Assembly: GCA_022843125.1 (NCBI GenBank) | Contig: JALHOG010000012.1 | Location: 27,645 to 91,644, forward strand | Length of the DNA: 64,000 nucleotides | Source: Ilumatobacteraceae bacterium | GTDB taxonomy: Bacteria > Actinomycetota > Acidimicrobiia > Acidimicrobiales > Ilumatobacteraceae | Reading direction: 5' to 3' | Shown: positions 42,558 to 50,910 of the stretch, in pieces | Position numbering within the stretch: the stretch's first letter is position 1 | How the letters are laid out: each line of letters starts with the position of its first letter | Position numbers and translations under genes: made by a program | Notes under the pieces: generated by a model | The model's database searches: none | Seen by the model: the letters and a program-made list of their open reading frames with translations, nothing else | Told to the model about the DNA's origin: nothing

Positions 42558-43214
42558 ATGACCGACAGCAAGCGAATCATGTGCTTTGGCGATTCCCTCA
42601 CCTGGGGGTGGGTACCGACGACCGATGGCGCGCCCACGAGCCGCTACCCGTTCGCGCAACGTTGGGGCGGGGCGATGGCACTCGAGCTCGGTGACGGATA
42701 CGAGGTCGTCGAAGAAGGCCTCAGCGCTCGCACGACGAACATGGACGATCCCATCGACCCTCGTCTGAACGGTGCGAAGCATCTTCCCGCCGCCCTCGCG
42801 AGCCACTTCCCGCTCGACCTCGTCATCGTCATGTTGGGCACCAATGACACCAAGTCCTTCCTCCACCGCACCCCATATGAGATCGCGAACGGGATGTCAC
42901 AACTCGTTGCGCAGATCCTGACGTCGGCGGGTGGGGTCGGGACGATCTACCCAGCGCCAAAGGCGATGATCATCGCTCCGCCGCCCCTCGCGGAGATTCC
43001 GCATCCGTGGTTCCAAGGCATGTTCGACGGTGGTCACGAGAAGAGCCGTGCACTGGCTGACCAGTACAAGGCGCTGGCATCGTTCTTCAGCGTCGACTTC
43101 CTCGATGCAGCGGACTCCATCTCGACCGATGGCGTTGACGGCATCCACTTCACCGCCGAGACGAACATTGCTCTCGGCAAGGCCGTCGCGGCCAAAGTCC
43201 GCACGATCCTCTGA
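42558..43214 (+). CDS. SGNH-hydrolase/acyltransferase, MsAcT-like arylesterase
   Basis: This 218-residue SGNH protein has Ser in CFGDSLTWGWVP, the Gly block EEGLSARTTN, Asn in VMLGTNDTK, and Asp/His in DGVDGIHFT. From memory it matches the Mycobacterium smegmatis arylesterase/acyltransferase MsAcT along nearly its whole length. MsAcT transfers acyl groups to alcohols even in water. Inside a polyol operon it could remove or add acyl groups on the imported polyol. No signal peptide is present. The upstream leader has a repeated AACCACCGCAAC and then AAGGAG. Confidence 0.9.
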   Translation: MTDSKRIMCFGDSLTWGWVPTTDGAPTSRYPFAQRWGGAMALELGDGYEVVEEGLSARTTNMDDPIDPRLNGAKHLPAALASHFPLDLVIVMLGTNDTKSFLHRTPYEIANGMSQLVAQILTSAGGVGTIYPAPKAMIIAPPPLAEIPHPWFQGMFDGGHEKSRALADQYKALASFFSVDFLDAADSISTDGVDGIHFTAETNIALGKAVAAKVRTIL

Positions 43215-44897
43215 ATGGGCGCCCGACACCAACGGCCGTCGACATCGTTGCGTGATGCGCAGATTCGTCGACTCGATGGGGGCCATTTCGATGTGGCGGT
43301 CGTCGGTGGCGGCATCAACGGGGCAGTCTCGGCCGCGGCGCTCGCAAGTCGAGGAGCGCGTGTGGCGCTCATCGACCGTGGCGACTTTGCGAGCTTCACG
43401 AGTCAGGAGTCGTCCAATCTCGTCTGGGGCGGCTTCCGCTATCTGGAGAACTACGAGTTCGGCCTCGTACGGCACCTCTGCATGTCCCGAAATCGGCTAC
43501 TCCGTGCGTACCCGTCGAACATCGCTCAGATCGGCTTTCTCGCCTCCTTCGATCAGACCGCCCCGTTCTCGCCGCGGCTCGCTGGGCTCGGAGCGTTCGG
43601 CTACTGGGCCATCGGCAACTTCGCGACCCAGCGACCGCGGTTGCTGTCCGCTGCACAGATCAACGAGCTGGAGCCTGCAGTCGACATCCGATCGATCAGT
43701 GGGGGCATCGAGTACTTCGATGCGTTGCTCAAGGACAACGACTCGCGGTTCGTCTTCTCGTTCATCAGGTCCGCGATCGACGCGGGAGCGACGGCTGCGA
43801 ACTATGTCGAGATGGTCTCATCGCATCGAGCCGATGGATGCTGGCAACTCACCTGCCTCGATCAGGTCACCGGGACGACCCTTCGGTGTGGCGCTCGATA
43901 CGTCGTCAACGCGGCCGGGCCGTTCGTCGACGGCCTGAATTCGGCTCTCGACACGCGTGGCCGCCATCGAGTGGTGTATTCGAAGGGCATTCACCTCGTC
44001 GTTCCGCGGCTGACCGAACACCAACGGGTCCTGGCCTTCTTCGACGAGACCGAGCGTCTGTTCTATGTCATCCCGATGGGCGATCGTTCCGTCGTCGGCA
44101 CGACGGACACTCGAGTCGACTCGCCTCGGACTCACGTCACCGCAGATGATCGGGACTTCCTGATCCGACAGATCAATCGCCTGCTCGCGCTCGACACGCC
44201 GCTCGAGGCGTCTGACGTGATCGCAGAGCGATGCGGAGTCCGTCCGCTCGTCGTCGCTGCCGACGGTGACGACATGACCTCGGTCGACTGGACGTCGCTC
44301 TCGAGGCGCCATGAGATCGAAGCTGATCGGGAGCGAGGCGTCGTCTCGATCTACGGCGGCAAGTTGACCGACTGCCTGAACGTCGGCGAGGAAGTCGCGG
44401 CTGCGGTTCAGCAACTCGGGCTCCGCCTCGACCGTCAGGACTCGAAGTGGTTCGGCGAAGATCCACCCCAAGTCAGACACCAGTTCCTCAGGTACGCGCG
44501 GCTCAACGGTCTCGACACCCCGAGCCACGGCGCCACCGGTGAGCCGCTCGCCGAACGCCTGTGGCGGCGGTACGGGCATCGGGCGTTCGCTCTGCTGGAG
44601 GAGATCCGGCTTGATCCATCACTTGCGCGGCCGGTCATCGACGGGCACGACCTCCGACTGATCGAGGTGCACCACGCGGCTCGAACCGAGATGGTGGTCC
44701 ACCTCGAGGACTTCCTGCGCCGACGCACCGACATCGGTCTCGTCACTTCGCCCGAACAGCTCCGAACCTCGCCCGGCGTGCATGACATCGCACGGCTGTT
44801 CTTCGGTGACCGTGCGGAGACCGAGATCCGCAACTACTTCTCGCCCCTGACCACGGGCGCTCCAGTCCCGGGAGGAGACCGCGTTGGACATGGATGA
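43215..44897 (+). CDS. GlpD-like FAD-dependent polyol-phosphate dehydrogenase
   Basis: This 560-residue flavoprotein has the FAD-binding VAVVGGGINGAVSAAALASRG at residues 27-47, written here in parts, followed by LIDRGDFASFTSQESS, the GGIEYFDALLKDND segment, and SIYGGKLTDC before the C-terminal helical domain. It matches the glycerol-3-phosphate dehydrogenase family, which also includes erythritol-phosphate dehydrogenase EryB. It should pass electrons from the phosphorylated polyol to quinone at the membrane. The ATG directly follows the previous stop. It is the last gene of the operon. Confidence 0.9.
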   Translation: MGARHQRPSTSLRDAQIRRLDGGHFDVAVVGGGINGAVSAAALASRGARVALIDRGDFASFTSQESSNLVWGGFRYLENYEFGLVRHLCMSRNRLLRAYPSNIAQIGFLASFDQTAPFSPRLAGLGAFGYWAIGNFATQRPRLLSAAQINELEPAVDIRSISGGIEYFDALLKDNDSRFVFSFIRSAIDAGATAANYVEMVSSHRADGCWQLTCLDQVTGTTLRCGARYVVNAAGPFVDGLNSALDTRGRHRVVYSKGIHLVVPRLTEHQRVLAFFDETERLFYVIPMGDRSVVGTTDTRVDSPRTHVTADDRDFLIRQINRLLALDTPLEASDVIAERCGVRPLVVAADGDDMTSVDWTSLSRRHEIEADRERGVVSIYGGKLTDCLNVGEEVAAAVQQLGLRLDRQDSKWFGEDPPQVRHQFLRYARLNGLDTPSHGATGEPLAERLWRRYGHRAFALLEEIRLDPSLARPVIDGHDLRLIEVHHAARTEMVVHLEDFLRRRTDIGLVTSPEQLRTSPGVHDIARLFFGDRAETEIRNYFSPLTTGAPVPGGDRVGHG

Positions 44898-45331
44898 GCG
44901 CCACATGCCGCGCCAGCACTCACCATCGTTCCCGCCCCGGCGCAGTTCGTCCGGGACGCGCTCGTGTCCGATCGGGATCTCTGCACGCAAGTCGGACCCT
45001 GCCGTGCGTCATCGACACGTGCTCCGTGTGCACACGTCAGCGGAGCAGCGCAGCGAGGTCGTGAGCTGCCCTCCCAGTCGACCTCGGAGCGCCGGCCGTA
45101 CGAGGCGCGAGAACTGATCGATCACTGGGTTCCTCCGCGCAGAGCTCCCACACATTTCCCACACGGGACTCGACGACACGGAGCGGCACTCGACGGACGC
45201 CGATCCGGAGACGTAAACCCCCCTTCCACTCACGTGGAGTGCGGGTTCGAACCCCGCCCCGGGCACGCGTGCCGACGCGCGGCCGGCCCGGATTGCCCGG
45301 GCCGGCCGCAGCGTGGGTCCCGCCGGACCTG
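44898..45331. other. Right flank of the island, no gene
   Basis: I see no convincing gene in these 434 bp. The only recognisable feature is the 3' tRNA-Leu fragment at 45214-45264. The rest may be decayed DNA where an integrase could once have been. Confidence 0.4.
45214..45264 (+). pseudogene. 3' half of a tRNA-Leu gene
   Basis: The segment starts with the TAAA of an anticodon loop and continues with a C-run, a variable-arm hairpin (TCCAC-TCAC-GTGGA), a perfect T-arm (GCGGG-TTCGAAC-CCCGC) and the acceptor strand CCCGGGC, as in the intact tRNA-Leu at 33498. No 5' half or D-arm precedes it and CCA is not encoded, so it cannot make a tRNA. Confidence 0.7.
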
Positions 45332-46324
45332 TCAGCGGTAGTAGCCCGTGACGTCGATGATGAGGTGAGCGGCGCTCGGGCCGGGCAATGCGACCAGCTG
45401 GCGGGTCGCATTGACGCCGACGATCACGGTCGTCGCGAAGGTCTGGCCGACGCTCCACCAGTTGATGCTCGACGTGCCGTTGTCGGGGGTGTCGCCGGGG
45501 CGGATCGACACGAAGCCACCGGTGGCGCCCTCCGTCTCGGTGACCGTGATGGTCGCCGACACGGCCGTCGCCCCAGCGGGCACCACGTCTGCCACGCCGG
45601 CGAGCGAGTTGGCGACCGAGATCACACGATCGGTGCCCGGCACGAGCTTGCGGTCGGGCCGCGAGTCGTAGACGCGCTGGGGTGCGATCGCATGGAACGC
45701 TCCGGCCGTGGTCGGCCCGGCGATCTCACGCCAGGAGCCGGGTGACCCGGCTGCGACGCAGATCCACAGCACGCCCGTCTCGTCCTCGTACAGCTCGCCG
45801 ATCTGGTGCGCGTTGGTCAAGGTGATCGGCGCCGCTCCGCCCGGCCGGAGGCGCACCTCGGCGACACCGCCGAAGAACTCGCCGCCGTACCCGCCGGTCG
45901 GGCCGGTGAAGCCGACCACCCCGGTCCCGTTCGCTTTGCGGCTCCAGCCGACGACACCGACCTGCTGCGGCCCGGCACTGTTGGCGACACCGAGGAACGC
46001 GGTACCGCCCGCGGCGAGCACCGTGTTGAGGACAGCGTCGTTGTTGGCATCCGACGGCCCCGTCTCGACGTTGAACGCGGTCGGAGCGAGCGCACCGCCG
46101 TAGCGGGCACCGGTGCGCGTCACGTGGTCGTTGACGATGAGCAGGCTGAGGTCGTCGGGATCGGCGGCGAGGGCGGGTCGGCCGGCAACGGCGACGCTGG
46201 CGGCACCGGCGGCCGCAGCGGTCACGGCGACACGCCGCAGCATCGAGCGGCGCGACGTGGTGTCGGAGGTCTGCGTCGCCGCCGCGTCCTCACCGGGGGC
46301 GGTGTCGAGATCGAGTTCGTGCAT
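45332..46324 (-). CDS. Tat-exported surface protein
   Basis: This 330-residue protein has a twin-arginine signal (SRRSMLRRVAVTAAAA, cleavage near ALA at about residue 53). The mature part is Gly- and Thr-rich with bacterial surface-repeat character: VVGWSRKANGTGVVGFTGPTGG in two segments, then a C-terminal beta module starting IAPQRVYDSRP and ending LIIDVTGYYR. Such modules are common on secreted actinobacterial proteins. Function unknown; a structural or adhesive role is likely. GAAGGAG precedes ATG 46324. Confidence 0.8.
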   Translation of the reverse strand: MHELDLDTAPGEDAAATQTSDTTSRRSMLRRVAVTAAAAGAASVAVAGRPALAADPDDLSLLIVNDHVTRTGARYGGALAPTAFNVETGPSDANNDAVLNTVLAAGGTAFLGVANSAGPQQVGVVGWSRKANGTGVVGFTGPTGGYGGEFFGGVAEVRLRPGGAAPITLTNAHQIGELYEDETGVLWICVAAGSPGSWREIAGPTTAGAFHAIAPQRVYDSRPDRKLVPGTDRVISVANSLAGVADVVPAGATAVSATITVTETEGATGGFVSIRPGDTPDNGTSSINWWSVGQTFATTVIVGVNATRQLVALPGPSAAHLIIDVTGYYR

Positions 46325-46485
46325 GGTGTGCTCCTTCGGGTCGGGGCGCGCGCAGTCACGCTGATGCGTCACCGTGAGCGCCCGCTCTGGGATGGATCGC
46401 ACCCGAACGCAGGGTCCGAGGGCGATCACCCGCCTGTACGACGCACATCGGCCCGCGGTTCGCGGAACGGAGAGATCTGGCGCGG

Positions 46486-47415
46486 TCAGTGCGGGATCGT
46501 CGGCGTGTCTGCTGCGACGGCGGACCCGCTGGAGCGGGTGACGAGCCACGCCACCGTGGCGAGCACGATCGCTCCACCGGCGAGCGTGCCGAGGCTCGGG
46601 GTCTCACCGGGCCAGATCCACACCCACAGCGGTGCCAGCACGATCTCGGTCATCAGCAGCAGCGACACCTTTGCCGCGGCGACCGAGCGGTGGCCGAGGT
46701 TGAACAGCGGGAGCCCGATCCCGAGCGCCACGCCGCCGGTCAGGCAGGCGAGCAGGCCGTCGCGGAGCGACACCGACAGGCCCGTCTGCGCGAGTGCGAC
46801 GACGGCGGCGACCGAGCCGAGCGTGATCCCGGCGATCAGCGCCGGGACGACGGGGTCACTGGTGCTGTCGGATCGGAGCACGACGTTGAAGACCGCGATC
46901 GTGACCGGGATGCACAGTGCCAGCACGACGCCGGTGGTCGATCCGGCTTCGATCCCCGTCCCGACCATCACGGCGATGCCCACGCCCGTGAAGCCGATCG
47001 CGATCAGCGTGGCGCGCGCGACCTGCTCGTGGAGGGCGACCCGAGCGATGATCGCTGCGAACACCGGCGCCGACGCGAGCAGGAACAGGGTGGTCGCCGC
47101 CGACGTCCGGGACAGGGCGAGGATGTAGAACATCGAACTCGAGGCGAGCACGATGCCGGCGAACACCGTGCGTGGCGTGGTGCCGCGCAGCCTGACCGGG
47201 CGTCCGCCCCGCCGGGCCCAGATGAGCAGCACCATCGCCAGGGCCGTCGAACCGCCGCGGTAAGCGAGGAACTGCCATTCGGTGGCCGACTCGACGGCGC
47301 GATAGGAGATCGCAGTGATGCTGAAGACGACCCCGCTGACCGCGAGGAGGATCGAGCCCTGCCGCTCGGTCAGCTGGATCTCGCCAGCGAATGCACGGGC
47401 GAGATCTCGGAGCAC
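46486..47415 (-). CDS. EamA/DMT-family transporter
   Basis: This 309-residue membrane protein has ten predicted hydrophobic helices in two EamA repeats, for example ILLAVSGVVFSITAISY and FLLASAPVFAAIIARVALHEQV in the first and VSLLLMTEIVLAPLWVWIW in the second. Members export metabolites such as amino acids or nucleobases; the substrate cannot be told. The start is GTG 47415. Confidence 0.88.
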   Translation of the reverse strand: MLRDLARAFAGEIQLTERQGSILLAVSGVVFSITAISYRAVESATEWQFLAYRGGSTALAMVLLIWARRGGRPVRLRGTTPRTVFAGIVLASSSMFYILALSRTSAATTLFLLASAPVFAAIIARVALHEQVARATLIAIGFTGVGIAVMVGTGIEAGSTTGVVLALCIPVTIAVFNVVLRSDSTSDPVVPALIAGITLGSVAAVVALAQTGLSVSLRDGLLACLTGGVALGIGLPLFNLGHRSVAAAKVSLLLMTEIVLAPLWVWIWPGETPSLGTLAGGAIVLATVAWLVTRSSGSAVAADTPTIPH

Positions 47416-47426
47416 CTGCGCACCCT

Positions 47427-47468
47427 AGTGAGACCTGGGCAGTGAGACCCGGGCAGTGAGACCTGGGC
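47427..47468. repeat. Three tandem 14-bp repeats
   Basis: AGTGAGACCTGGGC occurs three times head to tail (47427-47440, 47441-47454, 47455-47468), with one base change in the middle copy. They fill the gap between the EamA start and the end of the upstream small acidic gene, where the EamA promoter should be. Confidence 0.8.
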
Positions 47469-47470
47469 GG

Positions 47471-47659
47471 TCAGGCCTCGTCGCCGGTGTCGCGCTCGCC
47501 TTCGCCGCCCTGGTCGCGGTCGTCCTTCTCTTCGGTGGGCTCGTCGCCGGCGTCCTGCGGGCCGTGTCCGCCCTGGTCGCGGTCGTCGTCTGCTTCGGTC
47601 GGTCCGGACGACTTCATGTCGTCGTCGGAGAGAGGGCTGGTGTCGGAAGTGTCGCTCAT
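47471..47659 (-). CDS. Small acidic low-complexity protein
   Basis: This 62-residue protein is almost entirely Asp, Glu, Gly, Ser and Thr, with an internal repeat DDRDQGG...GD seen twice. It is probably intrinsically disordered. No family is recognised. Its ATG at 47659 is divergent from the cupin gene, which begins 18 bp away. Its low complexity means it could be a chance frame, but the ATG context and codon pattern fit a gene. Confidence 0.5.
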   Translation of the reverse strand: MSDTSDTSPLSDDDMKSSGPTEADDDRDQGGHGPQDAGDEPTEEKDDRDQGGEGERDTGDEA

Positions 47660-47677
47660 GGGAACCAGTTACCCCAG

Positions 47678-48880
47678 ATGGTCGATTCACAAGCGGTGCC
47701 GCAGCCAGCCACGGCTGATCAGTACGAGCCGAGCCGGAATGATGTCTGGAATGGCGTCTGGGACGACGACCGTGTCTGGGAGCTGCTCGTCGGGGATCTG
47801 CACGTGTTCGCCGAGCACTGGGGCCGGCGTGCGCTGATGCGGTCCGCCGGGGCGGACTTCGCCTGGCTGTTCGACGTCGGGGATGCCGAGCAGCTGCTCG
47901 CGAGCGGGCTGCGCCGGCCGGCGTTCCGGCTCGTGCGTGACGGGATCACCCTGCCGAATTCGTCGTGCACGAGACCCGTCCGGCTGGGTGGGAGTGATCT
48001 CGATGACGTCGCCGACGTCGAACGCATCGCGGCCGCATTCGTCGCGGGAGCGACTGTTGTCTTCCAAGGGCTCCATCGCACCCACCCCAGGGTGCGGACG
48101 TTTGCGCGCTCGCTCGCACGGACGTCGGGTCACCGGATCCAGGTCAATGCCTACCTCACCCCGCCGGCCGAACACGGCCTGGCTGCCCATAGCGACGGTC
48201 ATGACGTCCTGGTTCTGCACGTGTCGGGGGAGAAGCGGTGGTGCGTCGACGGGCTCGGCGAACTCGTGCTGCGCCCGGGCGACGTGCTCTACGTCCCGGC
48301 GGGCGTCGAGCACGAGGCGCAGGCCACCGACGGGGCCTCGCTCCATCTGACCGTCGGCGTGCTCCGGGTGACGATGCGACAGATCATTAGCCGGCTGCTC
48401 GACGCGGCTGAGGAGCTCGACCGCCCCGCGCCGCTCCGGTTCGTCGGGCCGGATCGGGATGCGTTCGTCGACGACATCGCACATGCGGTCGAGGTGGCCA
48501 CCGAAGCGCTCGGCAGCATCGACGCCGATCACGCTGCGGACGAGGAAGTGCAGCGCGCGGTGCGCCGGCAGCGAGCTTCGATGCACGGTGTGCTCACCTC
48601 CGCAGCGGGCCTGTCGGCGATCGACGGCGCAACGTCGATCGCGCTCCGACCGGAGGTCCGGATCGTCCCAGACGCGGCCGGGAGCGTCCGGCTCGACCTC
48701 GGCGGGCGCTCACTGTCGGTCCCGAGTGTTGCGAGTCGTGCACTCGCCCATCTCGCAGCGTCCGGCGGCTGCCGAGTCGACGAACTCCCGGCGCTCGACG
48801 CAACGAGCCGGCTGGTCCTCGTGCGCCGCCTCGTGCGCGAGCGCCTCGCCACGTCGGCATCGTCGGCGTCGTCGTCCTGA
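47678..48880 (+). CDS. Cupin-4/JmjC-type oxygenase, ribosomal-oxygenase-like
   Basis: This 400-residue protein resembles the ROXA/YcfD family of 2-oxoglutarate- and Fe(II)-dependent oxygenases, which hydroxylate ribosomal proteins. The Fe ligands are in AAHSDGHDVLVLHVSGEKRW (H-x-D type) and GVEHEA. PAFRLVRDG and VVFQGLHRTHP are N-terminal family segments, and a winged-helix-like C-terminal region follows (SVASRALAHLAASGGCRVDEL, in parts). The target protein is unknown. The start is ATG 47678. Confidence 0.85.
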   Translation: MVDSQAVPQPATADQYEPSRNDVWNGVWDDDRVWELLVGDLHVFAEHWGRRALMRSAGADFAWLFDVGDAEQLLASGLRRPAFRLVRDGITLPNSSCTRPVRLGGSDLDDVADVERIAAAFVAGATVVFQGLHRTHPRVRTFARSLARTSGHRIQVNAYLTPPAEHGLAAHSDGHDVLVLHVSGEKRWCVDGLGELVLRPGDVLYVPAGVEHEAQATDGASLHLTVGVLRVTMRQIISRLLDAAEELDRPAPLRFVGPDRDAFVDDIAHAVEVATEALGSIDADHAADEEVQRAVRRQRASMHGVLTSAAGLSAIDGATSIALRPEVRIVPDAAGSVRLDLGGRSLSVPSVASRALAHLAASGGCRVDELPALDATSRLVLVRRLVRERLATSASSASSS

Positions 48881-48976
48881 TCGCTGCCGACGCGTCGCGC
48901 GCCAACATTCCTTGAGCGCGCAATAAAACTGGAGTCTGGGTTGTTGACCCGATCGTCTCTCCAGAAAGGTCCCCAC

Positions 48977-49606
48977 ATGTCCAACGCAAGCGCCCCGGCC
49001 ACCGACCGCACCGACCTGTTCGCCATCGACTCAGCGGCGCAGGATCTGCTGTTCCGCGAAGCCCGCACCCCGCGCATGTTCAGCGACGCTCCGGTCACGG
49101 ACGATCAGATCGCCGCCGTGTACGAGCTCACGAAGTTCGGGCCGACGCTGATGAACACGCAGCCACTCCGCCTCGTCGTCGTGCAGACCGGCGAGGCCCG
49201 GGAGCGATTGATGGGTCATCTCGCCGACGGGAACAAGCCGAAGACCGCCTCGGCGCCGCTCGCCGTCGTGCTCGCTGCCGACACCGCGTTTCACACGACG
49301 TTCGCAACCGTGTTTCCCCACAACCCGAGCGCCGGTGATGCCTTCGCATCCGACGATGCGCTCCGCATCCGGACGGCGTTCGACCAGGCATGGTTGCAGG
49401 CCGGCTACTTCCTCATCGGCGTCCGCGCCCTCGGCCTTGCGGCGGGGCCGATGGCGGGCTTCGACGCGCCCGCGCTCGACGCCGACCTCCTGGCCGGCAC
49501 GGCATGGCGGTCGTTTCTCGTCGTGAACATCGGGCACCCCGCTCCGAACGCATGGCTCGATCGCCTGCCCCGCCTCGACCGGGCCGAGGCGGTCCGCACG
49601 ATCTGA
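48977..49606 (+). CDS. Nitroreductase-family protein, RutE/HadB-like
   Basis: This 209-residue FMN-dependent reductase resembles the malonic semialdehyde reductase RutE group. It has RTPRMFSDAPVTDDQI, the FMN-binding segment FGPTLMNTQPLRLV, the KTASAPLAVVLAAD strand and the C-terminal FLVVNIGHP. It may reduce 3-oxo acids, enals or nitro compounds. No rut genes are nearby. AGAAAGG precedes ATG 48977. Confidence 0.87.
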   Translation: MSNASAPATDRTDLFAIDSAAQDLLFREARTPRMFSDAPVTDDQIAAVYELTKFGPTLMNTQPLRLVVVQTGEARERLMGHLADGNKPKTASAPLAVVLAADTAFHTTFATVFPHNPSAGDAFASDDALRIRTAFDQAWLQAGYFLIGVRALGLAAGPMAGFDAPALDADLLAGTAWRSFLVVNIGHPAPNAWLDRLPRLDRAEAVRTI

Positions 49607-49754
49607 TCGCAAGGTCGCGGGCCGCTCCCGTCATCGAAGGCGTTCGATGTGGCGGGCGACGAGCCCTTCCGAGGAGTTCCTGGCGTCCGCTGACGGGCTG
49701 CGGATCGCATGTGCCCGGTTGGGCACGTCGACGTGGGGGTACCGACGGCGCGTG

Positions 49755-49937
49755 ATGGTGCGTATCGCCGAGATCGTCGTCGACAGCCACGACCCCGAGC
49801 GGGCCGCGGCATTCTGGTGCGCAGCGCTCGGCTACCACGCTCGCCACCGTGGTGTCGCCCGAGCCGCACTCGTTCCATCGCCTCCGCTGACGATCGGCGA
49901 CGACCGGCACGGACCGACCGGCGCAACAGGCGGGTAG
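49755..49937 (+). pseudogene. Truncated VOC-domain gene fragment
   Basis: The frame encodes the opening of a glyoxalase-like domain (RIAEIVVDSHDPERAAAFWCAALGY) but then loses similarity and ends after 60 codons. It looks like a decayed gene. The flanks 49607-49754 and 49938-50055 contain no other gene that I can support. Confidence 0.5.
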
Positions 49938-50055
49938 TCGGAACGAGTCCGGCGCGGTGCCGGAGCGGACAAGCAGCATGAGGTGGTCGTGTCGCCGGGT
50001 CGCGCTCGTCGGCCCCGACGGCCGCCGCCGGTGAGTCGCCCGCCCGGACCGTGAG

Positions 50056-50790
50056 TCAAGGCGCCGGGTCCGGGGGTTCGATGGGGTTGGGATTGAGGGA
50101 GTCGAGGCCGGTGTCGACGAGTTCGTCGCACCAGGCGTCGGGGATCTTGTATTCCAGCCTGTCGGTCGTGGCCGGCTCGTAGATGAGCACTGTGGCGTCG
50201 GTGCCGCGAGTGGGGCGGTAGGGGCCGTCGGGGACCGTGACGTCGACCACTCTGATGAACTGGCGTGTGGTTGATCGGGAGTATGCGACGACCATGACCG
50301 ATCCGGCGTAGTTGGCCGACGGGGATTCCGCGGCGAGGGTGAGGTAGTTCTCGACCTCGTCGCGAGTGAACTCGGTCCGTTCGAGGACGGTGTCGGTGTC
50401 GAGATCGGCGAGGTCGACCTCGCCGGAGAGCCACAGGTGCTCGATCGTCGACGCCAACTCCGCGTCGATCCCGCGCCAGTCGACGAGTTCGCCGGCGCGG
50501 ACCAACCGGCTGTTCGTGCTCACCACGACGTCCTTCGTGAGGTTCTCGTCGCTGTAGTTGTTCAGTGTCGCCTGACAGCCAGCGGCGATCATCTGGCGTT
50601 CAGACGGCAACGTGTCCCCCGAAAGCAGGGGCAACAGTCCGCGATCGAAGTACACGTAGTCGCCCTCCCGGACGACGAGGAACTCCTCGCCCGCACCCTG
50701 CTGCGTCTGCCAACAACCCGCGAGCGCGAGACAGGCAGCGACGCAGACGGCGGTCGCTCGGCGTAAGCCGCGCGTCGGGCGTCCGGTCAT
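50056..50790 (-). CDS. Paralogous lipoprotein A
   Basis: This 244-residue lipoprotein has a Cys26 lipobox (LAGCWQT) and belongs to a three-gene tandem family with 50911-51642 and 51764-52471. Shared blocks include LLSGDTLPSERQMIAAGCQATLNNYSDE (in parts), VDWRGIDAELASTIEHLWLSG, DGPYRPTRG and WCDELVDTGLDSLNPNP. Two Cys in the mature part are conserved and may form a disulfide. The family is not recognised. The start is 7 bp after a TATCGT -10 element, so the message is probably leaderless. Confidence 0.82.
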   Translation of the reverse strand: MTGRPTRGLRRATAVCVAACLALAGCWQTQQGAGEEFLVVREGDYVYFDRGLLPLLSGDTLPSERQMIAAGCQATLNNYSDENLTKDVVVSTNSRLVRAGELVDWRGIDAELASTIEHLWLSGEVDLADLDTDTVLERTEFTRDEVENYLTLAAESPSANYAGSVMVVAYSRSTTRQFIRVVDVTVPDGPYRPTRGTDATVLIYEPATTDRLEYKIPDAWCDELVDTGLDSLNPNPIEPPDPAP

Positions 50791-50815
50791 CGTCCAGACG
50801 ATAGATCGACACCCA
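50789..50815 (-). promoter_or_regulatory. Conserved promoter block of the lipoprotein family
   Basis: The palindrome ATCGTC-CA-GACGAT (50789-50802) overlaps the start codon of lipoprotein A and, on the minus strand, includes the -10-like TATCGT seven bases before ATG. The same block recurs at 51641-51654 and, with one change, at 52470-52483 before the other two genes. Confidence 0.55.
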
Positions 50816-50910
50816 CGGTCACCGGTGCGAGCCCGCCCGTGGATCTCCGGCGCCGCCGCATGAATGCCTCGAGGTCGGTCGTCCGACGACGGTGCGCCAT
50901 GTACCTCGGG

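Larger units (their letters stand above)
33498..45264 (+). mobile_element. Probable old genomic island between tRNA-Leu and its broken 3' half
   Basis: The segment starts at an intact tRNA-Leu(UAA) and ends at a 3' tRNA-Leu fragment in the same orientation (45214-45264), the classic outline of an island inserted in a tRNA gene. All genes inside read the same way and serve one theme (sensing and use of a polyol-like compound). No integrase is seen inside. The coding sequence looks less GC-rich at third positions than the flanks. Confidence 0.5.

Noticed and set aside
44884..45341. Open frames of 77 to 150 codons between the GlpD-like gene and the Tat protein
   Set aside because: They are Arg/Pro-rich, lack ribosome-binding sites and cross the tRNA fragment; this is typical of chance frames in GC-rich DNA.
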